From: Camarhynchus parvulus
Lineage: Eukaryota; Chordata; Aves; Passeriformes; Thraupidae
Direction of reading: 5' to 3'
Assembly (NCBI RefSeq): GCF_901933205.1
Contig: NC_044571.1
Coordinates: forward strand, 53,481,530-53,545,529
Length of the DNA: 64,000 bases
How positions within the stretch are numbered: the first letter of the stretch is position 1; every line of letters begins with the position of its first letter. The notes beneath the pieces are model-generated. The model was not told the DNA's origin. It saw only the letters and a program-made list of their open reading frames with translations, and did no database searches. Of the stretch, positions 23,471 to 36,260 are shown piece after piece. The position numbers were made by a program, and so were the translations under genes.

Positions 23471-26400
23471 GCTAATAGGTGGAAGCAAATTATAAATGAA
23501 TATCAGGGAAACTATTGCAGGCAGTTATTAACATCTCCATAACAAAGTATGTATTAGTATAACTATATTGTAGATATACTGGATTAAAAAAAACAAACCA
23601 TATTCCTTGGCTTTGTAGAGGTATAATGGTCTGTACATGTTGCTAGCAGACAATCTTATCCTTAGGCATGCAGTTCATTTATAAGAAAGTGAAACAGTCA
23701 TGTGTTGATGTGACGTGAATACCTATTTTTTTAAATATGGGGTTCTCTAATCAGACATAGAAAATGTCACTCTTTTATTCTTTCCTTCTTTAAAAGTGAT
23801 TGGGAGGGGATCTTAACTTGTATGACTGTTAATTTATTTTGTTTTTTCTAAGTGTGGTAAGCTAGGAGATGCATACTGCGTATCATGCTGTGTTTTCTGT
23901 TGTCATTTTGAGATGATCTCCAGACAGTAAGGTCAGACAAAAAGTGTATGCCAAATGGACCAGACAGAGGGAAGATGGTCAGATGAATTAAAAATAGAAT
24001 AAATAGATAAATATTCCAGACCTGTAAAGTAGTGGGCTTTAATCTCTCAACCTCCTTTATTGCTTTTCTTATCCTCAGATACTAAGTTCCTTTTGAACAA
24101 GCAGGTATACTGGACAGTATGAGAACTTTTCATTAAGATGTCAGTTAAGATTTATTCCTAAATCTTAAAAACATCAGAGTATTTATAACTTTATCATCTT
24201 AGGCATTCAGGATGATATTCCACCAAGTTTTGTCTCTAAAATATATCCACGGTGGTTTTTTCAATGTAATGACCATCACAAATATTTTTTAATTTTAGCA
24301 TAAAATTATTTCACTTGTACTTTACATCTCTTGAGAAAAAGTTCTGCTCAAACTGTTCTTAATTTTTTTACTCTGAAAAATATAACTTTTTAAATGGGGA
24401 ATAGGTGTTACTATCTAAACATTTCAGCTACCTCATACTAAGAAAAATATGTTGCATGTAAAGAAACAAGCAAAAAAAATCTATTTTCCTGTTTCTTTGC
24501 ATATCTAGGAGGCACGTATAGCAAACAGTGTTTAGATTAAACTTAAATTTGAAATGCAGCCACCCACCTACCAAAGCAGCACCAACTATTACTGAATTTG
24601 CAAAATTGCAGCATCTACTATCTGTCACCCAAGCCTCCCATAAATGCCACCTTCTGCAGACGTGTAGGAGTTTTACCGCACAAAGACCATCCCTGGTCAT
24701 TCTCTCATGTCATAGATCTGTCGTAGAACATGTTGACAGAATTTCTGCCCAAGGAGGTAAATTAAGCACCTGGATTCTGAAAGTGTACAGGGTTCAGCAG
24801 CCCATCAGGGAAAATTGCCTAATTATTATATTTTCACATGGTCTGCATAAATGAACCATCTGCAGCAGTGTAACTTATAATCTACACTAGCTAAGGGTTA
24901 AAAATGTCTAGACAAGAAGAAGGTTATCTTAGAATGCCTTTTGCAAGCAGTCTCCTGTCTCTAATTCTTGATCTGCTCCCTCTATTTCAGTGAGCCTTTT
25001 TTGCTATGATTTTTTTTAATAGGTAGATAATCTCAAGTGCTGATTAGAAGGAAATCTGTATATTTTTAAGACAAATAGTTCATCAACTGTAAAGTGCTGA
25101 ATAGTTCAAGCACCTGGTTTTGTTGTCTTGTTTTGTTTTCATTTTGTTGTTGCTGTTTTTTATTTAAATATACCTGACCTTATTTCTCAGAGGATAAATT
25201 AAATTCTCTGCTATGGAAATGCAGAAGGAAACATATGTTTTTTACAACCATTACAAGTGTTGTGCCTGTATCTTGGCAAAGATAACTTTCTTTAAAGAGC
25301 AGGATAATATACATAGTCCATTTCTTACTAAATTCTGGTTTGACATGTTTATTCTCCCTTCCGGATCAGAGTTATATTTTACATAAAAGGAAAAAGATGT
25401 ATATTATGGGTTAAATTAAGAGACACCTATCTGGAATTTCAAATTCTAAGGATGAATGTTGAGAAGAATATCTGTCTCTTTTATTCTAGAAGTGCTACAA
25501 AAGACAGTAACAACTCATTTTGAAGCTGGAGCATGAAAGTATCTTTAAAGTTCATTTTTATTTGATTTGACAAAAGTAGGAGACTACTTTGCATTGCAAG
25601 GTCATGTCAGCTTTTGTTTTCCCTTACAGAGTGGAAGGTGAAGTAGTTAAACATCAGTAGTTGCCACTGTTTAATGTTTTTTTATGAACAATGAGATCTA
25701 CAGCACTGAACAGTGGAACTACGCTCTCTCTTCTGCCTTAAATGTAGAACTCCAAGATTCTATGCTGTAAATCTTAGACCAACAACATTCAAACATACTG
25801 TAATTAACTGACTGATATTGTTATTGGATAATGAGTTTAACATGAGGTTTATGAAGGCACAGGTGTGTGAAAAATGTCCTAAATTGTTCAGTTTCCTTAA
25901 GTGAAAGGAGGATGCAGGCTCTCATCTCTCCACCAAATAATCTAAAATATGCTTATTTTAGGTTAAACAGATACAATATTTCATTGTATCAATTCATTGC
26001 TTTGTCATTATAATGTAGTCACTCTTAAAGGTAATATTTTTTTCTGAAGAGAATAGTATTTGTAATTCTTTTAAAATTTCTTCCATTTTTAGAGATAGAT
26101 GTTCCACTGTAAAATTGAATGTGAAGAAAATGGATGTATATGTTTGGTTGGTTTTACTGGAATCCACCACTTCCTACAAAATCCACCCATTGTGCTATTT
26201 CACAGTTGTGTAAGCATAAGTGCCTAGTGTGTGGTTTGGGGTCTTCCTGGAGTGTACTGAAAATTATTTTCTCTCCAATCATGTTTGTCTTAGTTTGTCC
26301 TGTGGTGCTTCAGGAAGTCTTTGAAGAAGATGGAGAAAATAGAAGAGCAAAACTTTGAGACAGAACACAGAGAAGCCACAAGAAACAGAACAGATAGAAC

Positions 26401-27083
26401 ATATTACAAATGACTTAATCATCATATTCTCTCTCTTTTACAGCTTTTCTGTAATTCTGTAAATAGCTCTCCATGTGTAAAAACCTGGGAATGTGCATTC
26501 AGTCGCTTGCTCATATTCTAATGTGACACAGATGCAGTATCTTAAAGACAAAAGTCATGAAGGCTTGAGTAGTTTTCTGCTGTTAGTAGAAACTCCGGTG
26601 AGGTAGGAAATAGGAGTTAGGACTGTGGACCATAAATACACTTCTATGATGAGGTGCTTACACTTTCAATGTATACTTGAATTTCTTCTTGACAATTTTA
26701 TCTCCTCTTTAAGCACAATAACTTTTAAAACTTCTTTTTTCACTTTGTAACTTGTTTAATTAACTACTTAATGTATATTTTAAAACACATCTTCAAAGAT
26801 AGGAGTATTTTAATTATCTGTGGAAATCAGAAGCTGAGGAAGTACTGAATATTCAATAGCAAATGTATTGTGGTTCTGACATGTGAAAGCTAGAAATCTT
26901 ACTTTAGTCTTCCTTAGGAAAGTTTAGTAATGTGCAATTAGAATGTTAGTAATCTACTGTATTTTGGTTTCCAAAATGTATCTTAAACTGACAAGGTTTC
27001 TTTTAAAGTGATAGTTATTTCATTTATCGTGATTTAAAATCAAACAAGCCAAAATTAAAACAAGGAAAGGAACCCTGCCCCTC
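23471..27083. other. AT-rich non-coding stretch, no gene recognised
   Basis: No gene recognised. A T/G-rich patch lies at 25117-25165. Frames at 24428-24700 minus and 24528-24854 plus overlap on opposite strands over a slightly GC-richer patch (24540-24780), and neither has a recognisable domain. Confidence 0.58.
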
Positions 27084-27198
27084 AAAATAATAATAAAAAC
27101 CAACAGAACAACAAGAATAACGACAAAACCACCAAAATAAACAAAACAAAAACCAAAAAACACCCACCCACCCACCCAACCAACCAACAAAAAATCCC
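27084..27198. repeat. A/C-rich low-complexity block with (CCCA)n core
   Basis: The plus strand is almost devoid of T and has few G. It moves from AATAA units to ACAAAAC units, then a (CACC)n/(CCCA)n core at about 27161-27180 and CCAA units. On the minus strand it is the same G/T-rich class seen elsewhere. The 92-codon minus-strand frame across it gives a glycine/valine/phenylalanine-rich low-complexity translation and is an artefact of composition. Confidence 0.85.
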
Positions 27199-29039
27199 CA
27201 ATCCTCTCAGCTTTCCTCCTCATCTGGAGTCCTGATCCTGATGCAAATCCAGTGACAGTAAGAGGTAATAGTGAATATTCAGGTAAATGATTACACATGA
27301 GTATGAAAACTTGAAAAAAAAAGGAGCCTAAGTGGGTAGAAAAGCCATAAATTCTGTGAAAGAAATGTGAGGAAAATTTTTATATTATGGTGTTACCTCA
27401 TCTTTTAGTCTCTATTCTTAGGGCAGGATGTCAGAACAATTCATTTCTAGAAATTTATGGTTAGTAGATTGAGAGGCTTCAGTATAAAGGAGGATTCTTT
27501 TTGGAACAGCTACACTTAAACTGTAGTGTTGTAATCAAATTCATATAGATGGGAGCTGTAGAAAATATCTCTTGACCATTTTTTCAGATACTGGTATAGT
27601 GTTATTCTTTATTAAAAAAAAAACCAAGAAACTAAAAATCAGGATTGTTAAACTGCTCCTTAGCAAAACTGTATGCTTTGTTTCAGGAGCTGCAAATAAT
27701 CGCCTCAATTCCTTGCAGATCAAAAAGTTAAAATATGTGACTGAACTATTGCTGTCTTAGCTCCAACTGCTTTTGGAGATGAACTGTATGTTCTTATGAA
27801 TCTTCATCTAAAATATCTTCTTTCCCTCTTTAGCGGTTAGCTGCTTTCTGAGGAATTCATCTGCTTTTTTTTTCCAGACTGAAAGATTCATTTGGTGTTA
27901 ACTACTAAGGTCTTTCACACTAATATTTACTGCAGTAAATTCTATTAAAATAATTATTTTCTTTCTGGAAGGGAAAACACTATCTTCTGTATAATCTCTG
28001 TATGTTATTTACAGAGAATAAACTGTTGTACGTTAGAAATTCATGACTCCAAGAGTTTTCCACTTTTTTTTCTGCTGAAGATAATTAGAATTCATGTAAC
28101 CAGACCTACTGTGAAAACAGTCTAAGGTCTGAGTAACACAAATCTGTTTTTACAGCAGCAACAATATTATTGCACATATAAAAACTGAGGTCTTCATTTT
28201 AGTATTAAAAAGCAGAAAATAACCACCAGGTATTAATGTTCGCAAAAGGCTGTAAGTAGTGTTTTCTAATAAAGCAAATTACTATGTCTATAAACCTGTA
28301 CATTCCCTTTGCACATTAAGTAGTGGATGGGAATTGGTAGAAAGAAAAGATTTACTGTTCACATGGTAAACACAGGTAAAGATTTGATAAAACACTGTTT
28401 CCTAAATACAGTAACTTTCCTAGCCCTTCTGCATGGTTTTCTGAAAGACTATACATTATAGCTGCTAAAAGATTGCTCCTGACAGCAGTGTCCTTCATAA
28501 TAGAGCATTGTCAAAACACGTGTATATATATAAGGACAAAAACCAGCTGAAATACATCTCTTGCGGAACATGTTGCTGGGCATGCTCAATCTGGCTCTGC
28601 AACTGCATAGCAAAGCTGAAGGCACTCATACAACAGATGTAGTGACTCTGGGCAGTCAGTCTATACTCTTGGAATTATTATTTTTTAATAATTGTTAGTG
28701 AGGCTTGAAATATGTTCCTATTTTGGGTAAGGAGGAGAAATGAATTTTCTTAATCACATGAATTCACATTCAACTTTTGTGTTTTGACCAACATTCTAGC
28801 TTTGTACATGCTAAAGGATGGTGGAAGGTATTAAAAAATAGGGAAAAGAGAAATTAGCTTTTCTTGCATACATTTTCTTATGTGATTTCATGACTTGTCA
28901 TTGTAGTCATTGAGTCACATATTTACTGCTTGAGGAGTTGCATACATTATCATGCTGATTAGATGACAAAGAGACACGATTGAGTTTGAGTAGCTGTCAT
29001 ATACCATGCAGGTGTTTACTCTTCCTTACTCAAGTGAGA

Positions 29040-29042
<3 letters not shown>
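27199..29042. other. AT-rich non-coding stretch, no gene recognised
   Basis: No coding or RNA feature was recognised. A TATATATA patch lies near 28522. Short complementary frames at 27541-27760 on both strands reflect A/T-run composition. Confidence 0.6.

Positions 29043-29072
<30 letters not shown>
29043..29072. repeat. T30 homopolymer
   Basis: An uninterrupted run of 30 T, the longest homopolymer I noticed in the window. No poly(A) signal is seen on the minus strand in the adjoining downstream sequence. Confidence 0.96.
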
Positions 29073-29073
<1 letters not shown>

Positions 29074-30954
29074 TCCATAATGGGAGGGATGTGTTTTAGA
29101 TCTCTCATTGAACCACTTCTGAATGTCTGTTCTCACTCACTGGAAATCTGTATTGTGTATACATTCATTGTTTTCATCTCACACAACTTGACGTTGTCAC
29201 TTGAGTGTTCTGTCTTTTAACTTCTGCTCCAGGAACAACATCCTAATATTTTTGTAGTCAGGTTTAATCACCAGCAGAGATATAAAATTTTAAGACTAAC
29301 CAATCTTGACAGAAACTTTTGAACATTTGTTAGACATATCTGGATTAGGAGGCCAGCTCTCTTCTTTCTAAGAATGTTATAATAAATGACAATATATAGA
29401 GATGGAATAGGATTTGGCATTGTATGCTTTTGCAATGCCTCCAATTTAAAAAATATACAATTTGGAAATACTTTATTTTGCACCTGAGAAGGGCTAAGAA
29501 ATGTGGGTACTTGTATCAGGCTTGTAGATGCACATGTGTGATCATTAAGTTTTTGGATTTTTAAATGCCCAAAATTATTTTCCAATCTGTGCTTTGACCT
29601 TTTTGTGATTTGATTTATGGTCTGTGGTATCAATAAAAACTCAGGGTTGCTCTGAAGCATAGTTAAGGGACAGACTTTCTGAGGGAGGCACAGAAATAAT
29701 GGATTACTCATTACTGTACAGGATCTGTGTGCCCTACTTAACATGTAAAGAAACAACTTGTGTTTACCCTTGGATGTGATTGAGTTCTGTGATTCTAGTT
29801 GGGAACTGTAACAGCAAAAATAGACATTCTGCCTTAGGTGATGCTGTTCCTATCTTTCCAGTGCAGATCCTTCTCTATTGCAGACCCTGATTCCCATTTC
29901 CCTTTCCCCCTCCATCATATCCAGGAAAAATACTTGAACCACCTGGTGCAGTGTATCTGCAGGAATCAATTTTCATTTCCCACTGGCATGTGAGCATCCA
30001 CTTGCAAGGTGAGTCAGTGGAAGCCGGCTGCTCCTCTGTTGGAAGCAGTGCATGAATTGTGGAGCATTACTGATGTGTTGTGGAGTGTGGGGAGGGAGCT
30101 CCTCTATCATTTGCCAGCAGTGCTACTGTAGAGAGCAAAAAGTCACATCAGAGTGCAAATGGGGGATTTGTATCACCAGCTTCCCTGTGAAGTGCATTGT
30201 GCTTTACTGTCTCTGTGAGAATGGTGAGTGTGGTACAGCCACCTGTCAGCAGCCTGCTCCTACACGCAAGAGTAGCTGATGGAGTCAGTGCTCATCTGTG
30301 GAAACATCTGGGTAATTAAGCTGAAAGCCGAAGAATATGAGAGTTCAGAAGATAGCAGAAAGTTTCAAATATACCTTTAGATAGAGAGATTTGATTATCA
30401 CATGCTCTTCCCACACTTGGCTACATAACACAATAGACATTGATCAATTGACAGGTGCATATGCCAATAGCATTAAGGGCTGTTATACTGGAGCTAGGAT
30501 AGAAAGTGAAAAAGGTGATCTCTTTAAAAGATATTTTCTTGTAAATACACATCACTCACACCTTCTGTTCAAATGGGAATTATGCAGCTTTCTACTTTCT
30601 GTTCCCATTTTCAGGTTTTGTTTTTTTTAGAGTGTGATTGGTACAAAATAAGGGTTTAGCTAAATTGATCTTATTTCTTTCTACAAATAAAAGTTTTTTC
30701 AAATAAAAAATGTATTCTAATTGCAATAATAACTTGTAGGTGGTACATATGCTCATTATATCAGTATTAGATGAAGTGTCGGTATGGTAGGCATAAGATG
30801 AGAATATCAGTGCGTGTGATCTGTAATTGCAATATGTTGTTTTTTAGCAGAATGTAATTTTCTATATAATATCTACAGATGTTTTAAAAACAAACATGAT
30901 TCTTGGAACACATGCTTTTCTGAAGATTAAAAGTGCGTACAGCTGCTCGGTCTT
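29073..30954. other. Non-coding stretch with long minus-strand frame and possible exon-like patch
   Basis: This stretch holds the longest open frame in the window (162 codons, 29268-29756 minus). Its translation has no signal peptide, domain or motif I know, and such a length is plausible by chance in this much DNA. At 29862-30008 a 147-nt segment is bounded by a good acceptor (CTATCTTTCCAG) and a strong donor (CAAG|GTGAGT), but all its frames contain stops, so it could only be non-coding or terminal. GC content is higher around 29990-30290. Confidence 0.45.
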
Positions 30955-31009
30955 GGTTTTTGTTGTTTGTTTGGTTGGTTTTTTGTGGGTTTTTTTTCTT
31001 TTTCCTTTT
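30955..31009. repeat. G/T-rich low-complexity tract
   Basis: TTTGTTGTTTGTTTGG-type units are followed by T8 and a short pyrimidine run. Adjacent frames are hydrophobic F/L/W-rich artefacts. Confidence 0.75.
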
Positions 31010-31918
31010 AAATCACATTTTTATTTTAAGAGATTATGAATGTCTTACATTAAGGATTAAATTAGGGTTGGCGTTAATTGAGAGTTGTTTGCCTGTTAAA
31101 AAACCCACAAGATTTTTTTCTAAAATCATGAATTCTGACTTTCTCTGATAATGTGTTGGATTCAGCTGGGAAGCTAGTGAATGTGCACAGATGTGAGATA
31201 AGTTTTGTTCTACTCTGAAGTTTTGTTGGGAACTTTCAATAGGAGACTATTTAGGAGAAAGGCTACATGATTATTCATGTATTCCTTTTATTTCTATTAT
31301 ATTGCAATGATACTATTCACGTCACAATTCAGTTTCTACTATTTACATTTTAACCTGTGAATATAGTCAATTTTGCTGCTGAAAAAGAACTGCGTAGTGT
31401 TCCAGTAACTCATCTGCTAACATAGTCGGCTGGCTTTGATGAATGGACTCAGTCTAAAGGATTCTCTACTGTGATGTGTGATACCTTGAAGAACTAGAAA
31501 TCTGTTTTTCATCATCACATTGGAAGGAATCATTTTTATTGTCATATATGAATGACTTGTTCTGATTGTTATGTTTCCTCTGTCATACTGAGCTGCTCAT
31601 TTAAAGAGTGCAAGGAGATCTTACTGGATAAAAACTGTTGTTCACATAAATAATATCTCAAATATTTAAAGCAGATTGATCTCCTGTGACTGTGATATTT
31701 TGGTTATTTTTTTAAATAGGAGTGACAGTTCTAGTTTTACTAGCATGCTAAGAATGTTGAAAATGTGAGAACAGCGGCCAGCCTTTAACATGAAATGTTA
31801 ACTTTGTATTAAAATTTAGATATTTTGACATGCACAACAGGCAAAAAATCCAGTTGTTTCTAGCATAAATATCTGATCATAACCCAGAAATGTTTATTAA
31901 TTTGCTACACTGAGGAAC
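31010..31918. other. AT-rich non-coding stretch, nothing recognised
   Basis: Stop-dense unique DNA. No repeats, RNA genes or coding signals were seen. Confidence 0.62.
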
Positions 31919-31959
31919 TTATATATATATATGTATGTATATATAAAAATGTATATATT
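31919..31959. repeat. (TA)n / TATG microsatellite
   Basis: Alternating TA (about 7 units) followed by GTATGTATATATA and a further GTATATAT. It is a short, interrupted AT dinucleotide repeat. Confidence 0.85.
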
Positions 31960-32445
31960 CAGCCTGACCTAGGAAGTAGATTTGCAATGTAAAAATGTTT
32001 CTGTCTATATTTCTTTTCTCAGTGGAAGAAAAGCTTAATGTGTGCACACATTATTTCTTAGGCAATTAATTTTCTATTCTTTTTGTGGAGTAGAATTTCT
32101 TAAAAACATACACTCATCTGATTCGCATCTCATTTTAATACTTGCATAAAAATTTGCTTGCCTTTCTGATATTCTTTTTTACATATTTAATTTTTCTCAG
32201 ATTCTGAGAAGGCATTGTGTGGAGGGAATCAACCATCACAATGCCCACAATTAATGATAAGCCTTTCCTTGTCATTCTTTCTCTGCCTCATTGTAGGCAT
32301 TTATAAGAAAAGTAAAAGAACACAATGTATCTGTGCTTTTGAATGCAAAATCCATCACTTCACCTTTTCTTCCAGTGAGAAGACATGCAGTTGAAGGGAC
32401 AGACCAGGACAACTGGTTTCACTAAGAAATGCATAGAAATTGTGC
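31960..32445. other. AT-rich non-coding stretch, nothing recognised
   Basis: No frame or motif is worth calling. Pyrimidine-rich AG sites near 32297 and 32373 look like cryptic acceptors without a convincing partner donor. Confidence 0.55.
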
Positions 32446-32557
32446 TTCTTTCTTTTTGTTTATTATATTTATTTTTAGTTTATTTTTTGTTGGTTGGTTT
32501 GGTTTATATATTTGTTTGTTTTTAAATTTATTTGCTTGGTTTTTAAAATTTTTGTTG
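32446..32557. repeat. T-rich (TTTA/TTTG)n low-complexity block
   Basis: About 110 bases of T4-T6 blocks separated by A, G or GG, including TTGGTTGGTTTGG. It is degenerate TTTG/TTTA simple sequence. Confidence 0.78.
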
Positions 32558-35500
32558 TAATTTTATCTGTAATATTTACTTATAATTAGGAAAAAAACCC
32601 AAACCTTTTTAATATTGTCATTTTCCACTTATGGAATTTTTTGAATGGGACTGTGGAAATAATCCATCACAGGAATTTAGATGCAACAAACTGATATCAC
32701 CAGGGTATCACAGTAGACTTGGCTTAATAATACTATTCAAGATCATAATGTTTGCCAGAGTTGTTAGATGCTTACTCACCTGTACAGTAAGATTTCTTTA
32801 ACTTTTTCTCTTACAAACATTAACACTATTTTTAAAGATTGTTCTCAGTGTGCTGCATCACAGAACATGTTTGAATGACCTCTGTGGGGAGAAAGGTTTT
32901 GAGTAATGCAGTCTTTAGGGATTTATGTAATGCCACTTCCATTGGTCATGGTTTTTCATACCAGTCTTCAAGGTCCAAATTCAAACTCCAGCGGAGTTAG
33001 TAAAATACTTTCCTCTTGATTCAGCAGACTTTTTAATTAGTATACTCTGATTTTACTACTTCTTCTAGGGTTAATTTTTAAAGCCTCTGTACTCAGATTT
33101 AAAAAATATCTAGAGAGCCCTTAACCTGAGAAGAGATTTCTTGCAGTCTAGCAACTATTGCAGCTTATAGTTAATTACCATCAGGTTTCAGATACTCAAT
33201 GAATGGGGGGAAAAAACCTTCTGATTCAGGGTAAAGAGTCAATGGACATAATATATGCTCACTTCAATTCTTTGCTGTACATTGCAGCATCGGCCAATTG
33301 AAGGATGTTTCCCAAATATAGGGTGTGTTTTTTGTACAATATTACTTTATTTAGAATTCAGGCATTAGCATATAGTCCTCTACTGGGAAAGGGTTTTTTT
33401 TAATGACTTTTCTTACCCTTTAAAAGACAGGGGCTGTGTCTTAATGATTTTGTAACTGTGTGATGGTACTAAGAGACCTATTATGACAAAAAGAGTAAAG
33501 CCATTACTAAGAGTCTACCATGTCTTGTCAAAAGATTCATTTTTCAGTAGATTTAATAGATTTCTTGACTGAAATCTTGGGAGATTCTGGGTCTATAAAA
33601 TTCCTGATGTAACGTAGTTCTATTACTAATGTAACATGAGTCTCTTAAACAGGCTGTGAGGAAAAAAAATACAACAAAAAGATGCTTGTAAGAAAGTAAA
33701 ATTATTATGTCTTCTTCTCTGAAAAAGGTATTTTTTTCAAAAAATACATTACAAAAGTGGGTAGCTTTCACAAAGAACCAAAAAATATTCAATATAAAGA
33801 GAAGATAAGGTGGTAATAGTTGGTGATTCAGTCTTCTCCATATTGTGACAGTTCCCAATAGCCCTTCCAAAATAAAACTCTACGGCGTTACTGGAATTTA
33901 AGATTTTTAAATAATTTGCTGCTAAAGATTTTATAAAATCTAGACTGTTATGAGCCACATTGAGATTGCTTACTACATACATCTAAATTTTATATTTGTT
34001 GAATGCTCATGCAGGGACAGTAATGGATAATAATTTCAATAGCTTGCTCTGTTGAACTGAATATTTTCTAGGGGAAATAATACCTGAGTACCAGACCTAC
34101 CACTTTCAGTGTATTGTCTTACCATATAATACTGATAGAAAGGTGAGTAAGTAGGTTTAAAAGATGCCCTTACACCATGGTGGCTTTGTGCATTTTTTTA
34201 GGAACACTTCTGTAGAACTCTGTTTTTATCTGTAATAAATTCTGTTGTATTTTTCCACTGGAGTATTGTTTGCCAGTTGGTTGCTACCGCAGATTTGATA
34301 GAACTATCAATCAAAATTATTGTAAAAGGGAAAATGAAAAGCAGACAAAACAACACATTGGGACTGGCTGTGAACAAAACTTATGGCCTTTTTTGTACTG
34401 TGGAAAGGACACTCATCGGAATGCCCTCATTTGTTTGGATGCAACTGAGCTTCAAAAGGGCAAGACAGATGTGCTGTTTTCAGGCATCTTAATTTATTTG
34501 GTGACACACTTCATAAACTTGCAGCTAAATGTGAGAACAGAACACATTTTGGGGCCAGCTCAATGTATTTTTACCTTCTCTGGAAACAAAAAATATTTCA
34601 TAATTTTTTCGTACTGTTAACCTTCCATACCTGAGTTGCACTTCAGCAGAGTGAAGAGCCTTCCCTGAGAGATGTGCCAGGATGCTGTCTGCTTGGCTGA
34701 CATAGCTCAGCACTTCAAAAACCTGGACAGATGGGGTGCCATCTCATGAGAGACAGCATTCTGCTAGGCTTCAGAGAAGCTAAGAGTTGAAGGTGGGGCT
34801 TTATATCCAGCTGACATATCAGTTTTTCTGCTAGCTTATGTTACAGCAAATGAGATGATGACCACATAAAAAGAAGCTAGAGAGTATAGCTACATCCATC
34901 AAATATAAGTATGCCTGTTGTGTTCTGAGTCTCAAATCTTTAAATTTGCAGTCTTTAAAGATAGGAAAAGGCTTTGAATAGACCTTTACTTTTGTTGTCC
35001 TACTCTCTGTGTTTGGTCCTGTATGTTCCACCTGTAAATGTCCAAACTACTACAGAAAGAACTTTCTCAGTCCTCTGAATGTCTGAGAATCTCTTCCATT
35101 TCTAGTGTTTTTCTTACTATTCCTATAAAAAGCACAATGTACTTTCCTGGTTTTGTGGTCTTTTTTGAAACATAAGCTGTGCTTCCTACACTTGGTGTAT
35201 CTGTACTACTCACCAGCGCAGCTAGTTCTTCTATTTTTGAAGCATTCGTATAGGAACAAATCAGCTGCATACAAATAGATCTGCACTGATGTGCCTTCTG
35301 CTTGCAAACAGCATAAGGTAGCCGAATTTCTACAAGAGATCAAAGAGTTAGGTTACATGAGTAAAGGTGTGCATTGGAGACAGAACAGCTGCTCCAGAGT
35401 CTTTTGAACTTCCACTTACCACTTCCGCATTCCCAAGCATGGTGTCATGGAAGCAGTTTTTCACAGCTGTAGAGACTGCATTCTCTCCCAAACTGTTACC

Positions 35501-36210
35501 AGACTTTTAGTGCAAGTATTGGAGCATGTGCTTGAGCTGTGTAACTGCAATTCAGTGTGGTTAAGGCTTATGAAGGCTGAAGTACCTTATGTTGAGGACT
35601 GAATTTAGCACTTATGAAGAAACTGACACTGAGTAGTGTTCCTGTACATGGGAAGGGCTCACTATGCATTTGCTTAGCTAAAAAGCAATCACTTTTTCTA
35701 TTCATTTCCTGGTATAATAGTTCTTAGCTGTCCAACAGAAGTGATATTGAAAAATACCACTTAGTATTTTAAGAACCATTCAATTTTCTTGCCCTATTTG
35801 CAATATGAAAAAAAAAAGGAAGGCTGTTTGGTCTTTCCTGAGCAGCTTGCACCCCCAGCATAATCTACGGTCCCTATGCTGATGTGGGCCTGTGCACAAA
35901 GCTGATTGTGACTGGAAATGAAGATGACTCTTTGTCTCTTCTGTCATGTTGAATTCTAGGACTGGCATATAGGAAACCCTTTTGAACAAGTAGCTTCAAA
36001 TTGATCCAGTTTGTTGAAAAGCTTGAGGCCCACTGAATTGAAAAATAGCATTTGGATTGGAAAAAAATGATATATTTCAAGTCACTGCGCAAGCTTTGTG
36101 AGACTGAATTTTGCATTGCAGCAGTCATTTAGAGTGTGTGACTGCTTGTTTCAGCATTCTTTTAATTCAGTGACTTTTGTCCCACTAAACTTAGAACAGA
36201 AAATTATTTC
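32558..36210. other. AT-rich non-coding stretch, no gene recognised
   Basis: Two overlapping plus frames at 34270-34620 (116 codons) and 34277-34492 (71 codons) and two overlapping minus frames at 33553-33982 lack motifs. A 71-nt AG/GT-bounded segment at 34072-34142 is open in one phase and ends on a strong GTGAGTAAG donor; it is only a weak exon candidate. No RNA gene was seen. Confidence 0.52.
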
Positions 36211-36260
36211 TGTATATATGTGTATATATATGTCTCTGTGTGTGTGCGCCTGTATGTATT
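36211..36260. repeat. Compound (TA)n/(TG)n microsatellite
   Basis: TATATATGTGTATATATATG followed by TCTCTGTGTGTGTGCGCC and TGTATGTAT. It is an alternating purine-pyrimidine tract, so Z-DNA-prone in its TG/CG part, and short. Confidence 0.85.

Noticed and set aside
23447..29072. T24 and T30 runs as poly(A) tails of minus-strand retrocopies
   Set aside because: No AATAAA equivalent lies next to either run and no gene-like sequence adjoins them.
29268..29756. Longest open frame, 162 codons on the minus strand
   Set aside because: No domain, signal peptide or known motif. A frame of this size is plausible by chance across 64 kb and six frames of uneven composition, and no promoter or splice context supports it.
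30052..30279. Cysteine-rich 75-codon frame
   Set aside because: It looks superficially like a secreted cysteine-rich peptide, but there is no signal peptide and the cysteine spacing fits no known fold. The cysteines come from TGT/TGC-rich DNA.
34270..34620. 116-codon plus-strand frame overlapped by a 71-codon frame in another phase
   Set aside because: Neither translation resembles a family, and no splice sites or promoter frame them.
31919..36260. TA/TG runs as regulatory TATA boxes
   Set aside because: They are simple repeats without any adjoining promoter context.
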